A DNA stretch of 64,000 bases from Streptomyces caniscabiei (GTDB taxonomy: Bacteria > Actinomycetota > Actinomycetes > Streptomycetales > Streptomycetaceae), in the NCBI RefSeq assembly GCF_014930365.1, contig NZ_JABXWI010000032.1:1-64000 (forward strand), read 5' to 3'. A program made the translations under genes and the position numbers. Under the pieces are notes generated by a model that was not told where the DNA came from, searched no databases, and saw nothing but the letters and a program-made list of their open reading frames with translations. Each line of letters starts with the position of its first letter. The stretch's first letter is position 1. This document shows, piece by piece, positions 7,716 through 16,863 of the stretch.

Positions 7716-8600
7716 GTGCGGGAAGAGAAAGTTCTGGCCGAGCGGTTCGAGGCGGAGCGGGTTCGGCTCCGGTCGGTGGCCTACCGGATGCTGGGGACGA
7801 TCGCCGAGGCGGAGGACGCTGTCCAGGAGGCGTGGTTCAAGCTCAGCCGCAGTGACGTGAGTGAGGTGAAGAACCTCGGCGCGTGGCTGACGACCGTGGT
7901 GGGGCGGGTCTGTCTGGACATACTGCGCTCGCGTGCGTCGCGGCGGGAGGATCCGCTGCCCGAGCAGGACGGGCGGGTGCGGTTGCCCGATCCGGTGGTC
8001 AGCGGGCTCGGGGTGGTCAATCCGGAGCAGGAGATCATGGTCGCGGACTCGGTCGGGATCGCGCTGATGGTCGTACTGGAGACGTTGTCGCCCGCGGAGC
8101 GGCTGGCGTTCGTGCTGCATGACATGTTCGACGTGCCTTTCGAGGACATCGCGTCCGTGCTGGGGCGGACGTCGGCCTCGACCCGGCAGCTCGCCAGCCG
8201 GGCCCGGCGCCGGGTGCAGGGGGCCGCTCCGGCCTCCGACACGGACACGGCGCGCAGGCGTGAGGTGGTGGACGCGTTCCTGAGCGCGTCGCGTGGGGGT
8301 GACTTCGAGGCGCTGCTGGCGATTCTCGATCCGGATGTGGTGGCCTGCTCGGACGGGGGTGTGCAGGTGGCGAGTGTGTTGCGGCGTGGAGCCGCCGATG
8401 TCGCCTCGCAGGCGGTCGAGTTCGCCCGGTTCGCTCAGGACGCTCATGTGGTGTTGGTCAACGGGTCGCCGGGGGTGGTGTCGTTCGCCGATGGGCGGGC
8501 GATCTCGGTGCTGTCGTTCACGATCCGGGGCGGGCGGGTCGTGGCGTTGGACGTGCTCACCGATCCGGGGCGGCTGGAGGCGTTGGGGCTGATTCCCTGA
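7710..8600 (+). CDS. ECF41-family RNA polymerase sigma factor with SnoaL-like extension
   Basis: About 296 aa. Region 2 includes YRMLGTIAEAEDAVQEAWFKL (core binding and -10 recognition). Region 4 is seen in LSPAERLAFVLHDMFDVPFEDIASVLGRTSASTRQLASRARRR as separate helices of the -35 reader. The remaining 110 residues form a SnoaL/NTF2-like domain (RRREVVDAFLSASRGGDFEALLAILDPDVV as two stretches). This extension replaces a separate anti-sigma factor in the ECF41 group, which tunes its activity. GTG 7710 and GTG 7716 are both possible. It is flanked by two CMD genes, one with the cognate promoter. Confidence 0.9.
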   Translation: MTVREEKVLAERFEAERVRLRSVAYRMLGTIAEAEDAVQEAWFKLSRSDVSEVKNLGAWLTTVVGRVCLDILRSRASRREDPLPEQDGRVRLPDPVVSGLGVVNPEQEIMVADSVGIALMVVLETLSPAERLAFVLHDMFDVPFEDIASVLGRTSASTRQLASRARRRVQGAAPASDTDTARRREVVDAFLSASRGGDFEALLAILDPDVVACSDGGVQVASVLRRGAADVASQAVEFARFAQDAHVVLVNGSPGVVSFADGRAISVLSFTIRGGRVVALDVLTDPGRLEALGLIP

Positions 8601-8846
8601 GGGTTCGCTCAAGGGTGGGTCGAGGAACGCTTTTGCGCTGGTGGAGGGGTGGTCCGGGTGGACCGTGGGGGTGCGGGAGGTAGGGCATTGTGGTTCTCGG
8701 TCTCCTGCGGACGCAGGCCGGAGGGGCGACGTCGGGCGCGTGTCGGGGGGTTCCTTGTCGCGTGCTCTGCCGGTGCCGCCCTCACTCGTCGTGGTCCGGC
8801 TCGTCAGTGCGAGAGCAGTAGGCACCCTGTGGATTTTGGAGGAATC

Positions 8847-9305
8847 ATGACCGCCCGTATCCCGAACCCCGCCTTTGCCGCCGGCCCGGACGTCCTGCCG
8901 GCGCTGATGGGGGTGGCGGGGGCCGTGAACAAGACCGGGCTGCCGGAGACGACGCTCAACCTCGTCTACCTGCGGGCCAGCCAGATCAACGGCTCCAGCT
9001 GGAACGTGAACAAGCACGCCTTCGATCTGAAGGCGGCCGGAGAGAGCGACGAGCGTGTGAACGCCGTGGTGGCCTGGCGCGACACGCCGTTCTTCACGGA
9101 CGCCGAGCGTGCGGCGCTGGCGCTCGCCGAGGAGGCGACCCGTCTGGCCGGTCCCGACCCGGTGTCGGACGACGTGTGGGCCGAGGCCGCCAAGCACTAC
9201 AACGAGCAGGAGCTCGCCGGTCTGCTGCTGGCGATCGGTTTCAACAACCTGTGGCACCGGTTGATGCCGACCACCCGTCAGCCCGCGCAGTCGCTGGCCG
9301 GCTGA
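8847..9305 (+). CDS. CMD-family protein lacking the CxxC motif
   Basis: 152 aa from the ATG at 8847, with TTTTGGAGGAATC as a good ribosome site. It is a paralogue of the CMD protein at 7187-7648: LNLVYLRASQINGSSWNVN aligns with the segment carrying C-S-A-C there, but both cysteines are replaced (G-S-S-W). Peroxidase or disulfide chemistry of the AhpD kind is therefore unlikely; a decarboxylase-like or regulatory role is possible. I do not find an ECF41 consensus promoter in the 246-base gap after the sigma gene, so it may be read from that gene or an unseen promoter. Confidence 0.8.
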   Translation: MTARIPNPAFAAGPDVLPALMGVAGAVNKTGLPETTLNLVYLRASQINGSSWNVNKHAFDLKAAGESDERVNAVVAWRDTPFFTDAERAALALAEEATRLAGPDPVSDDVWAEAAKHYNEQELAGLLLAIGFNNLWHRLMPTTRQPAQSLAG

Positions 9306-9429
9306 GCGTCGTAGCGTCGGTCGAGTTCAAGTTCGAGTTCGTGTCCGGCCGTTCCTCTTTTCCGGCGGCGTCGTCGGGCTGAACCGGGCCCGGATCGCGC
9401 GCGGTTGGCCGCGCTTCACGGCATGACGA

Positions 9430-9462
9430 GGCCCCGCCGCTCCTGGGTGGGGCGGCGGGGCC
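9430..9462. terminator. Convergent terminator hairpin
   Basis: Eleven-base arms GGCCCCGCCGC (9430-9440) and its complement (9452-9462) between the convergent CMD gene and the exporter gene. Confidence 0.7.
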
Positions 9463-9480
9463 GGGGGTGGGTGGTGGGGT

Positions 9481-11022
9481 TCAGTGCTTGCTGTCGGTGG
9501 CGAGGACGGCGCCCGCCGGTGCTGCCGGTGCGACGGCCTCGGTGGGCTGCTGGGTGGGCTCCTTGGTGGTGGAGCTCGTCGGCTTCTGACCGCGCGGCAT
9601 CAGGAAGGTGACGACGAGCAGGGCGACGAAGCCGAGGACGGCGGCCGACAGGAAGGCGTGGTGGTTGGCGGTCTCGTATGCCTTGGTGATCAGGCCCGGG
9701 TCGCCGTCGGCCGAGGCCAGCCTGGCGCCCATGCCGTTGTAGGCGATGGTGGCGATGATGGCGAGGCCGAGGGCGCCGCCGGCCTCCTGGCTGGTGTTGA
9801 TCATGCCGGCGCCGACGCCCGCCTCCTCGCCGGAGACTCCGACGAACGCGGCGATCTGCAGGGTCACGAAGACCATGCCGCAGCCGAGGCCCAGCAGGAT
9901 GAACGGGGCCAGCAGGTCCACCGCGTAGTGGCCGTCGGCCGGAGCGCGGACGAGCAGCAGGAGGCCGGCGACCGTCAGGGTCAGGCCCAGCATCACCACG
10001 GCGCGTGCGGCGACCTTGTTGACCAGGCCGGACGCGACGCCGGCGCCGACGGCGACGGACACGGCCAGGGGCACGTAGGCGAAGCCGGCCTTCAGCGGGG
10101 AGTAGCCGAAGACGTCCTGCATGAAGAGGCTGGCGAAGAAGAACAGGGCGCTGAAGGTGCCGAAGACCAGCACCGCGGACAGGTTGGCGGTGCGCATGGT
10201 CTTCAGGCGGAAGAACCGCAGCGGCATCATCGGCGACTTGACCTTGGTCTCGATGACGAGGAAGGCGGCGAGCAGCGCGGCGACACCGACGAGCGAGCCG
10301 ATGGTGCGGAAGCTGTCCCAGCCGACGGTGGTGGCCTCGCCGAGCGTGAAGATCAGCAGCAGCAGGCCGCCGGTGAGGGTGGCGGCGCCGAAGGTGTCGA
10401 ACTGGCCGCGGTTGTCGGCCTTGCTCTCGGGGATGAGCCGCGGGGCGAGCAGGGCGGCGCCCAGGCCGATCGGCACGTTGATCCAGAAGATCCACCGCCA
10501 GCTGGCCGCGTCGGCGAGCACACCGCCGAGGATGACGCCGAGGATGGAGGCGATTCCGGAGAGAGACCCCCACAGGCCGAGGGCCTTGTTGCGCTCGGGG
10601 CCCTCGGTGAACGTGTTGGTCAGGATCGCCAGCGCGGCCGGGGTGATCATGGCGGCGCCCAGGCCCTGGACGGCGCGGGAGATGATCAGCACGTCGCCGC
10701 TCTCGGCGAGGCCTGAGGTCAGGGATGCCAGGGCGAAGATCGTGAAGCCGATCTGGATCATCCGGCGGCGGCCGAAGGTGTCGGCAAGGCGTCCGCCGAG
10801 CAGGAGGAAGCCGCCGAGAACCGTCGCGTACGCCGTGACGATGTAGTTGAGACTGACGTCGGACATGTCGAGCCCGCTCTGGATCGACGGCAGAGCGAGG
10901 TTCACGATCGACACGTCGGTGAAGACCATGAACTGGCCCATGCACACGAAGGCCAGGATCGCCCCGGGGTTGAATCCCGCCCCGAGGCCTGACCGGCTCG
11001 TGGTTGAGTCGGGGGCAGCCAT
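9481..11022 (-). CDS. DHA2-type MFS drug exporter
   Basis: 513 aa with about 14 hydrophobic segments. Motif A is LLLGGRLADTFGRRR (after helix 2) and motif C lies in the helix with GSLSGIASILGVILGGVLAD. DHA2 proteins export antibiotics and hydrophobic cations by proton antiport; next to an aromatic polyketide cluster, self-resistance is likely. The start at 11022 follows GAGGAGTTCACA. It is divergent from the second exporter, with a 374-bp shared regulatory region. The C-terminal 30 residues are Thr/Pro/Ala-rich. Confidence 0.9.
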   Translation of the reverse strand: MAAPDSTTSRSGLGAGFNPGAILAFVCMGQFMVFTDVSIVNLALPSIQSGLDMSDVSLNYIVTAYATVLGGFLLLGGRLADTFGRRRMIQIGFTIFALASLTSGLAESGDVLIISRAVQGLGAAMITPAALAILTNTFTEGPERNKALGLWGSLSGIASILGVILGGVLADAASWRWIFWINVPIGLGAALLAPRLIPESKADNRGQFDTFGAATLTGGLLLLIFTLGEATTVGWDSFRTIGSLVGVAALLAAFLVIETKVKSPMMPLRFFRLKTMRTANLSAVLVFGTFSALFFFASLFMQDVFGYSPLKAGFAYVPLAVSVAVGAGVASGLVNKVAARAVVMLGLTLTVAGLLLLVRAPADGHYAVDLLAPFILLGLGCGMVFVTLQIAAFVGVSGEEAGVGAGMINTSQEAGGALGLAIIATIAYNGMGARLASADGDPGLITKAYETANHHAFLSAAVLGFVALLVVTFLMPRGQKPTSSTTKEPTQQPTEAVAPAAPAGAVLATDSKH

Positions 11023-11396
11023 TGTGAACTCCTCAACTGTGCAGGATCGGGTCGTCAAAAGCGGTCCTGGACGAAGGAGCCGCCGGGTTTGCCGTAACTC
11101 CCGTTGTCGGTGACAAGGTCACGAACGTGGCGTGGAGCCCTGCGGTCCGAAGACGGGTCTCGGAAAGTACACAGGCCCCCGGCACAGAACGGCTCGAGAG
11201 AGACTTGAGCCCGCCGTCCTCCCGGACGGTCGGCCCGGCGCATGTGCGCACGGGCTTCGGCGGGTCTGCCGGTCAGGGGACCGACGTGAGCCTGGTGTGC
11301 GGGGCTTGAGCTCCGCTCAAGAAGGCGTCCAGCAGGGCGTGATCGGTTGTCGGCAGTCGTGTTATGCCCGACCGCCCCCGGCAAAGGACGCCCGCC
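11023..11396. promoter_or_regulatory. Divergent promoter region between two exporters
   Basis: No gene is visible. Short dyads that could be regulator sites are GTGAC-AAG-GTCAC (11110-11122) and CTTGAG-CTCCG-CTCAAG (11305-11321). No regulator gene lies next to either exporter, so control probably comes from elsewhere. Confidence 0.35.
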
Positions 11397-12965
11397 ATGA
11401 CGACCAGACCCCCCGCCCGGCCGGACACCGTCTCCGTGTTCCGGTCGTCCGGTGCGCAGCCGGCCGGGACCGGTACCCGACCGGCCGGGACCCCTCCGCG
11501 GGCGGCCGGGCCCGATCCTCGGGCGGCCGAGCCCGATCCGCTGCGCTGGTGGGCGCTGACGGTGATCGCCCTGGCCCAGTTGACCGTCCTGCTGGACGGC
11601 ACGATCGTGAACATCGCGCTGCCCTCGGCGCAGGCCGATCTGGGCATGGGGGACGGCAGTCGGCAATGGGTGATCACCGCCTACTCGCTGTCGCTGGGCG
11701 GGCTGTTGCTGCTCGGCGGGCGTGTCGTGGACCTGGTGGGACGCAAGCGGGCGTTCGTCGTGGGACTGCTGGGCTTCAGCGTCGCCTCCGCCGTGGGGGG
11801 TGCCGCGACGACACCGGTGATGCTGTTCGCGGCGCGGGCCGGGCAGGGGGCGTTCGCCGCGCTGCTGATGCCGACCGCCCTGTCGCTGGTGGTGACGATG
11901 TTCACCGATCCCAGGGAGAGGGGCCGGGCGTTCGGGGTGTTCGGGACGATCTCCGGGGTCGGGTCGGCCGCCGGGCTGATCCTCGGTGGACTGCTCACCG
12001 AGTACCTGGGCTGGCGGTGGTGCATGTACGTCAATGTGCCGATCGCCCTGGTGGCGATCGGCGGCGGGCTACGGGTGCTGCGCGAGGACGAGCGGAGCGC
12101 GGGCGGGGCGCGGCTGGACGTGGTGGGGGCGCTGTGGGGCTGCGGCGGGGTGGCTGCGGCCGTGTACGGCTTCAGCACGGCCGAGGCGCGGGGCTGGGCG
12201 GACGCGGTGGTACTGGGGGCGCTGGCCGCGTCCGCGGTCCTGCTCGTGGTGTTCGCCGTGCGTCAGGGGCGGGTGCGTGATCCGCTGCTGCCGCTGCGCG
12301 TCGTGCGCGAGCGGATGCGGGCAGGTGCGCTCGGGATCGCTGCGCTGGGGCAGATCGGCACCTTCGCGGTGCTGCTGTTCGTGACGTACTACCTGCAGGT
12401 GGTCCTCGGGTATTCGGCGGTCGCCGCGGGGGTCGCGTTCCTGCCGCTGACGGTGGGGATGACCTGCGGAGTGACGCTCGCGGCGCGACTGGCTCCACGG
12501 CTGTCGGCGGGGCCTGCCCTGGTCATGCCGGCGTTGCTGGTGGCCGCGGCCGGGGCGCTGCTGCTGACGCGGGTGGGAACGGACTCCTCGTACGCGACGC
12601 TGGTGCTGCCCGCGCTGGTGCTGTGCGGGTTGGGGCTGGGCGGTGCGGCGATGACGGCGATGACGGTGGCGACGGCGGGGGTCGCGCCCGCGGACTCGGG
12701 GGCGGCGTCAGCGGTGTTCACCACCGCGCAGCAGGTCGGCGGGTCGGTGGGTACGGCTGTGCTGAACACGGTGGCGGCGTCCGTGGCGGCCGACCGGCTC
12801 GCGGGGGCGGCGTCCGAGGGCGCGCGGGCCGAGGCCGTCGTGCACGGGTTCACCGTCGCGCTGTGGGCGGTGGTGGGGCTGCTGGTCGCGGGTGCGGCGG
12901 CGGCGCTGTTCCTGACGACGCGACGAGGGGCCGGCGTGGCGCGGGGGCGGGCGGGGGCACGGTGA
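11397..12965 (+). CDS. Second DHA2-type MFS exporter
   Basis: 522 aa with a Pro/Ala/Gly-rich N-terminal 45 residues, then about 14 membrane segments. Key motifs are TVLLDGTIVNIALPS in helix 1 (the D-x-T-I-V-N-V-A-L-P DHA2 hallmark) and LLLGGRVVDLVGRKR (motif A). Start at ATG 11397, eight bases after an AAAGGACG box; ATG 11364 is in frame but has a weaker context. It is divergent from the exporter at 9481-11022, and only moderately similar to it, so it is not a recent duplicate. Two exporters are common in angucycline clusters. Confidence 0.88.
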   Translation: MTTRPPARPDTVSVFRSSGAQPAGTGTRPAGTPPRAAGPDPRAAEPDPLRWWALTVIALAQLTVLLDGTIVNIALPSAQADLGMGDGSRQWVITAYSLSLGGLLLLGGRVVDLVGRKRAFVVGLLGFSVASAVGGAATTPVMLFAARAGQGAFAALLMPTALSLVVTMFTDPRERGRAFGVFGTISGVGSAAGLILGGLLTEYLGWRWCMYVNVPIALVAIGGGLRVLREDERSAGGARLDVVGALWGCGGVAAAVYGFSTAEARGWADAVVLGALAASAVLLVVFAVRQGRVRDPLLPLRVVRERMRAGALGIAALGQIGTFAVLLFVTYYLQVVLGYSAVAAGVAFLPLTVGMTCGVTLAARLAPRLSAGPALVMPALLVAAAGALLLTRVGTDSSYATLVLPALVLCGLGLGGAAMTAMTVATAGVAPADSGAASAVFTTAQQVGGSVGTAVLNTVAASVAADRLAGAASEGARAEAVVHGFTVALWAVVGLLVAGAAAALFLTTRRGAGVARGRAGAR

Positions 12966-13174
12966 GGTGCCGAGGCCCTCGGTGGGGGTGTGCGGCGGTG
13001 CGCGAGTGAGGGTCCAGGGGTGTGCGGTGGGCTGCCTTGTGGAGCGGACCGCGGGGCGTTCGGCGTGGTCATCGGTGGTGGTGGCTTCGCCCGGTGACGG
13101 GGCGTGGGTGCGGGCCGTCCGCGTGGGCCTCAGCAACGGACAGACGTCGACTCAGTGAAGGATGTGCATTGTTC

Positions 13175-13858
13175 ATGAGCGGACCGGTGGTGGCCGTCAC
13201 GGCCGATACGAGCGTGCTCAGCTGGACCATCTGGAAGGACGTGCCCAGCGCCGTCCTGCCGCTGGCCTATCTGGAGAAGGTGACCGGTGCGGGCGGCTCG
13301 CCGTTGCTGGTGCCGCCGTTGCCCGACGCGGTCGAGGACGTGATGGGCCGTGTCGACGCGCTGCTGATGAGCGGGGGGCAGGACATCGATCCCGCCCGTT
13401 ACGGCGCCGTGCCCGGGCCGTACGCCCTGCCGTCGGACCCGGTGCGTGACGAGGCGGAGCTGCGGGCTCTCGCGGTGGCCGAGCGGCGTGGTATCCCGGT
13501 GCTCGCGATCTGCCGGGGCCTGCAGTTGGTCTCGATCTCCCGCGGTGGCACCCTGCACGAGCATCATCCGGAGCACTCGCCGAAGGTGCCCGGTCACTAC
13601 GACCGGCGCGCCGTTCGTCTCGCGCCCGACTCGCTGGCCGGGTCGGTGATGGGCGCGTCGGCGAGCGTGTACTGCCATCACCACCAGTCCGTCGACGTGT
13701 TGGGCGCGGGGCTGGTGGCCACCGGCTGGGCCGAGGACGGGCTCGTCGAGGTCGTCGAGGATCCCTCGGCCCGGTTCATGGTGGGCCTGCAGGCGCACGC
13801 CGAACTGGGCGAGGACACAAGGCCGTTGTTCAGGGCGTTCGTCGACGCCGCCCGCTGA
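13175..13858 (+). CDS. Class C26 gamma-glutamyl hydrolase-like glutamine amidotransferase
   Basis: 227 aa. Nucleophile Cys113 lies in LAICRGLQLVSISRGGTLHEH, the C26 elbow. The His/Glu pair is probably His208 and Glu210 in VGLQAHAELGED, although the usual Q-W-H-P-E is altered to Q-A-H-A-E. Members hydrolyse gamma-glutamyl amides such as gamma-glutamyl-GABA or folyl-polyglutamate. Because the N-N cassette here is expected to carry hydrazine on glutamate, this enzyme is a candidate for removing that glutamyl group; this is inference. It has no subunit partner, so it acts as a hydrolase, not as an ammonia donor. Confidence 0.8.
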   Translation: MSGPVVAVTADTSVLSWTIWKDVPSAVLPLAYLEKVTGAGGSPLLVPPLPDAVEDVMGRVDALLMSGGQDIDPARYGAVPGPYALPSDPVRDEAELRALAVAERRGIPVLAICRGLQLVSISRGGTLHEHHPEHSPKVPGHYDRRAVRLAPDSLAGSVMGASASVYCHHHQSVDVLGAGLVATGWAEDGLVEVVEDPSARFMVGLQAHAELGEDTRPLFRAFVDAAR

Positions 13859-13860
13859 CC

Positions 13861-13878
13861 CGGCCCCGCGCGGGGCCG
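13861..13878. terminator. Convergent terminator
   Basis: Palindrome with 8-base arms CGGCCCCG/CGGGGCCG and a CG loop, between the convergent hydrolase and monooxygenase genes. Confidence 0.6.
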
Positions 13879-13891
13879 CACCCGCACTGGG

Positions 13892-15100
13892 TCACACCCG
13901 CGCGGCCAGGTCCGCCTCCACGTCGTAGGACTGCGCCAGGGCGACGTCCCGGACCAGTTGCTGGATGCCCGCGCGGGGCGCGTCCGGGGCGTTCCGCGGG
14001 GCGGACAGGCGCTCGGAGCCGCCGCCGAGGGAGCCTTCGCGTACGCGGCTGGTGTGCGCGAGGCGCAGGTTCTCGTAGCGGGTCAGGGCGGCGGTGAGCG
14101 CGTGCGCGCCGTCACCGCGTCCCGCGAGGCAGGCCGCCAGGGCCACGGCGTCCTCGACGGCCTGGCTGGCGCCCTGGCCGTGGTGGGGCAGCATCGGGTG
14201 GGCGGCGTCGCCCAGCAGGGTGGTGCGGGCGGTGCTCCAGCGTGGCAGGGGAGCACGGTCGTACAGGCGCCAGTGCCCGGCTTCGGTGGCGGCCTCGACG
14301 AGGGTGCGTGCGGCGGGTTCGGCGCCCGCGAACGCGGCCCGCAGCGCGGCCAGGTCGGCGGGGCGGCTCCAGGAGTCGCCGGAGGCTGCCGTGCCGTCGG
14401 AGGCCTCCGTGTCGTCGACGACGGCGACGAACGCCCATGCCCGGGTGCCGCGCACGGGGTGCGCCAGGAGTCGTCCGGCCGGACCCGCCCAGGTCAGCAG
14501 GGTGTTCGTGGGCAGGCCCGGGACGTCGCTCGCGGGGACGACGGCGCGGATCGCGGCGCTGCCGGAGAACACCGGCCGCTCGGCGCCGACGAGTGAGCGG
14601 CGCAGCACGGAGTGCACGCCGTCCGCGCCGACCACGACGTCCGCGCGGCGGGTGGTGCCGTCGGTGAAGTCGATCGTCACGCCGTCGGTGTCCTCGGTCA
14701 TCGCGACGGCGCGCTTGTCCAGGTGGATGTGCGCGGCGGGCACCTGGGCGGCGAGCAGGGCGTGCAGGTCGGCCCGGTGCAGGGTGTAGTGGGGGCCGTC
14801 GAACCGGTCGGCCCAGGCCTTGCCCATCGGCTGGCGCATGAGGACGGCACCGGTGGCGAAGGCCCGTACCTCCATCGCCTCGGGCTGTACGGCCACCGCG
14901 TGCAGCTGTGCGCCGAGGCCGAGGCGGGCGAGCAGGCGGCTGCCGTTGGGGGCGAGGTGGATGCCGGCGCCGATCTCGCCCAGCGCGGGCGCCTGTTCGT
15001 AGACGTCGACGTCGATGCCCACTCGGCGCAGGGCGATCGCGGTGGTCAGTCCGCCGATGCCTGCTCCGACGACGGCGACGTGCGGCTGTTGCTGGCTCAT
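13892..15100 (-). CDS. FAD-dependent monooxygenase, salicylate-hydroxylase type
   Basis: 402 aa, the usual length for single-subunit class A flavoprotein monooxygenases. VAVVGAGIGGLTTAIALRR (residues 8-26) binds the ADP part of FAD, VVVGADGVHSVLR is the D-G motif, and TTLLGDAAHPMLPHHGQG the G-D motif. It lacks the thioredoxin-like C-terminal domain of the larger polyketide hydroxylases nearby and so belongs to the NahG/UbiH-like branch that hydroxylates small aromatic acids or late intermediates. Last gene of a minus-strand group; substrate unknown. Confidence 0.85.
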   Translation of the reverse strand: MSQQQPHVAVVGAGIGGLTTAIALRRVGIDVDVYEQAPALGEIGAGIHLAPNGSRLLARLGLGAQLHAVAVQPEAMEVRAFATGAVLMRQPMGKAWADRFDGPHYTLHRADLHALLAAQVPAAHIHLDKRAVAMTEDTDGVTIDFTDGTTRRADVVVGADGVHSVLRRSLVGAERPVFSGSAAIRAVVPASDVPGLPTNTLLTWAGPAGRLLAHPVRGTRAWAFVAVVDDTEASDGTAASGDSWSRPADLAALRAAFAGAEPAARTLVEAATEAGHWRLYDRAPLPRWSTARTTLLGDAAHPMLPHHGQGASQAVEDAVALAACLAGRGDGAHALTAALTRYENLRLAHTSRVREGSLGGGSERLSAPRNAPDAPRAGIQQLVRDVALAQSYDVEADLAARV

Positions 15101-15316
15101 GTGGTGCCTTTCGGCTCGCGCGTCCTGGTGCCCCGCGCGGTGTGCGCGCCGCCGGTGTCCGGGTCTTCGCCGGTCCGGTACGGCAGGCGGGAGGTGGCGG
15201 CAGGGGGCGCGTGTGCGCCGCGTCCAGGTCCCTGCCGCCGCCTCCCGCGTGGCGCCCGGGGGCGCCTTCGACCCTAGGGCCGCCCCGCTGCCCGGGGCGG
15301 CCCGGTGGACCGGTCC

Positions 15317-16786
15317 TCAAGCGGTCCCGAACCACCGCCTGAGCGCCTGTGTGAGGTCCGCGTCGTCGGGCGCGGCCCAGGCGATGTGCCCGTCGGGGCG
15401 CACCAGCAGGGCGTGCGGGGTGTCGGGGTGGCGGGTGTCGTCGTCGAAGTCGCCGGTGACGACGTCGACCCGGCTCGCCCAGGGTGCGGCGGCGGTGCGC
15501 AGGGTTTCGGCGTCGGGGGCGGCGGAGGTGATGATCAGGACGCCGCGGGCGGTGTGCAGCAGGTCGGCCACGCGGGCGGGGTTGCCGTCGGCGAGCTTGA
15601 GCGGCAGGTCGGGGCGGAGTCTGAGGCCGAGGCGGGGGTGGGAGCCGGCGCCCATGTCGTAGCGGACGTCGAGGCCGCTGACCTGGCCGGCCAGGTGGCG
15701 GGCGACGTCGGGGTCGGCGACGAGTTCCTGCATGACGGCGCGCAGCGGTTGCATCTCCTCGCCGCTGAGGTAGAGCTTGGTCTGGGCGCGGGTGTTGCGC
15801 ATCAGCAGTTGACCGACGGGGTGCCGTTCGGTGTGGAAGGTGTCCAGCAGTCCTTCGGGGGCCCAGCCGTTGATGGCGGCGGCGAGTTTCCAGCCGAGGT
15901 TGGCGGCGTCCTGCACGCCCACGCTCATGCCCTGGGCGCCGGCGGGCATGTGGATGTGGGTGGCGTCGCCGGCGAGGAAGACACGGCCCTTGCGGTACTG
16001 GGCGGCCTGCCGGGTGGTGTCGGTGAAGGAGCTGATCCAGCGCACCTCGGCGTCGTGGATGCTCTCCCCGGTCATGTCCTGCCAGGCGTCGGCGATCACG
16101 GAGAACGTCAGGCCGCTCTTGTCCTCCGGCGGGCGCAGGGACTCGTTGTGGATGACGATGCGGGTGACGCCGTTCTGGAGGTTGAAGGACATCACCATGC
16201 CGCCGGGGACGCGTTCGCCGATGGGCCGGTGGGGGATGTCGGTGTTCACCAGGTCGGCCATGTACATCCCGCGGGTGGCCTCCCAGCCGGGGAAGTCGAT
16301 GCCGGCCATCCGGCGTACCAGGCTGCGGGCGCCGTCGCAGCCCACGAGGTACCGGGCGGCGAGTTCGCCGGGGCCGTCGGGGCCGCGGTAGTCGACGACG
16401 ACGCCGTCGGCGGTCTCGCGGTAGCCGAGGACCTCGTGCGAGCGGCGGATGTCGACGCCGAGTTCGTCGAGCCATGCGCACAGGATTTCTTCAGTGCGGT
16501 ACTGCGGGATGCCGCGCACGCTGAAGTGGTTGTCCTGCAGTTGGGAGAAATCGATGCGCACGCCGCCGAAGTGGCCCTGTGCCCATTCGACCTCGCCGAA
16601 GCGGGCGAGCAGGCCGCGCTGGTCGAAGACTTCGGCGGCGCGGCGGGTGAAGCCCACGCCGCGGGATTCGCCGCTCGGGGCGGGCAGTCTCTCCAGCACC
16701 GTGACGTCGACGCCGCCCAGGCGCAGTTCACCGGCGAGCATCAGCCCGACCGGCCCGGCGCCGACGATGATTGCGCCCTTTGGCAT
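15317..16786 (-). CDS. Aromatic polyketide FAD hydroxylase (PgaE/RdmE type)
   Basis: 489 aa. The FAD site is IIVGAGPVGLMLAGELRLGG, the D-G motif YLVGCDGARSLVRR, and the G-D motif VFLAGDATHIHMPAGAQG. The C-terminal domain ending LVRPDGHIAWAAPDD has the thioredoxin-like fold of class A angucycline/anthracycline hydroxylases. ATG 16786 is chosen because GAGGAG lies just upstream. Family members hydroxylate or Baeyer-Villiger-oxidise tetracyclic intermediates in the cytosol. It shares a minus-strand run with the epoxide hydrolase and NmrA genes. Which ring it attacks cannot be said. Confidence 0.88.
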   Translation of the reverse strand: MPKGAIIVGAGPVGLMLAGELRLGGVDVTVLERLPAPSGESRGVGFTRRAAEVFDQRGLLARFGEVEWAQGHFGGVRIDFSQLQDNHFSVRGIPQYRTEEILCAWLDELGVDIRRSHEVLGYRETADGVVVDYRGPDGPGELAARYLVGCDGARSLVRRMAGIDFPGWEATRGMYMADLVNTDIPHRPIGERVPGGMVMSFNLQNGVTRIVIHNESLRPPEDKSGLTFSVIADAWQDMTGESIHDAEVRWISSFTDTTRQAAQYRKGRVFLAGDATHIHMPAGAQGMSVGVQDAANLGWKLAAAINGWAPEGLLDTFHTERHPVGQLLMRNTRAQTKLYLSGEEMQPLRAVMQELVADPDVARHLAGQVSGLDVRYDMGAGSHPRLGLRLRPDLPLKLADGNPARVADLLHTARGVLIITSAAPDAETLRTAAAPWASRVDVVTGDFDDDTRHPDTPHALLVRPDGHIAWAAPDDADLTQALRRWFGTA

Positions 16787-16863
16787 GTTGTACTCCTCAC
16801 ACAACTGGCCGCCGCGGGCGGGCGGTTGCCAGGTCGGCTGTGGTCAGTCAGGTCAGCATCGGG

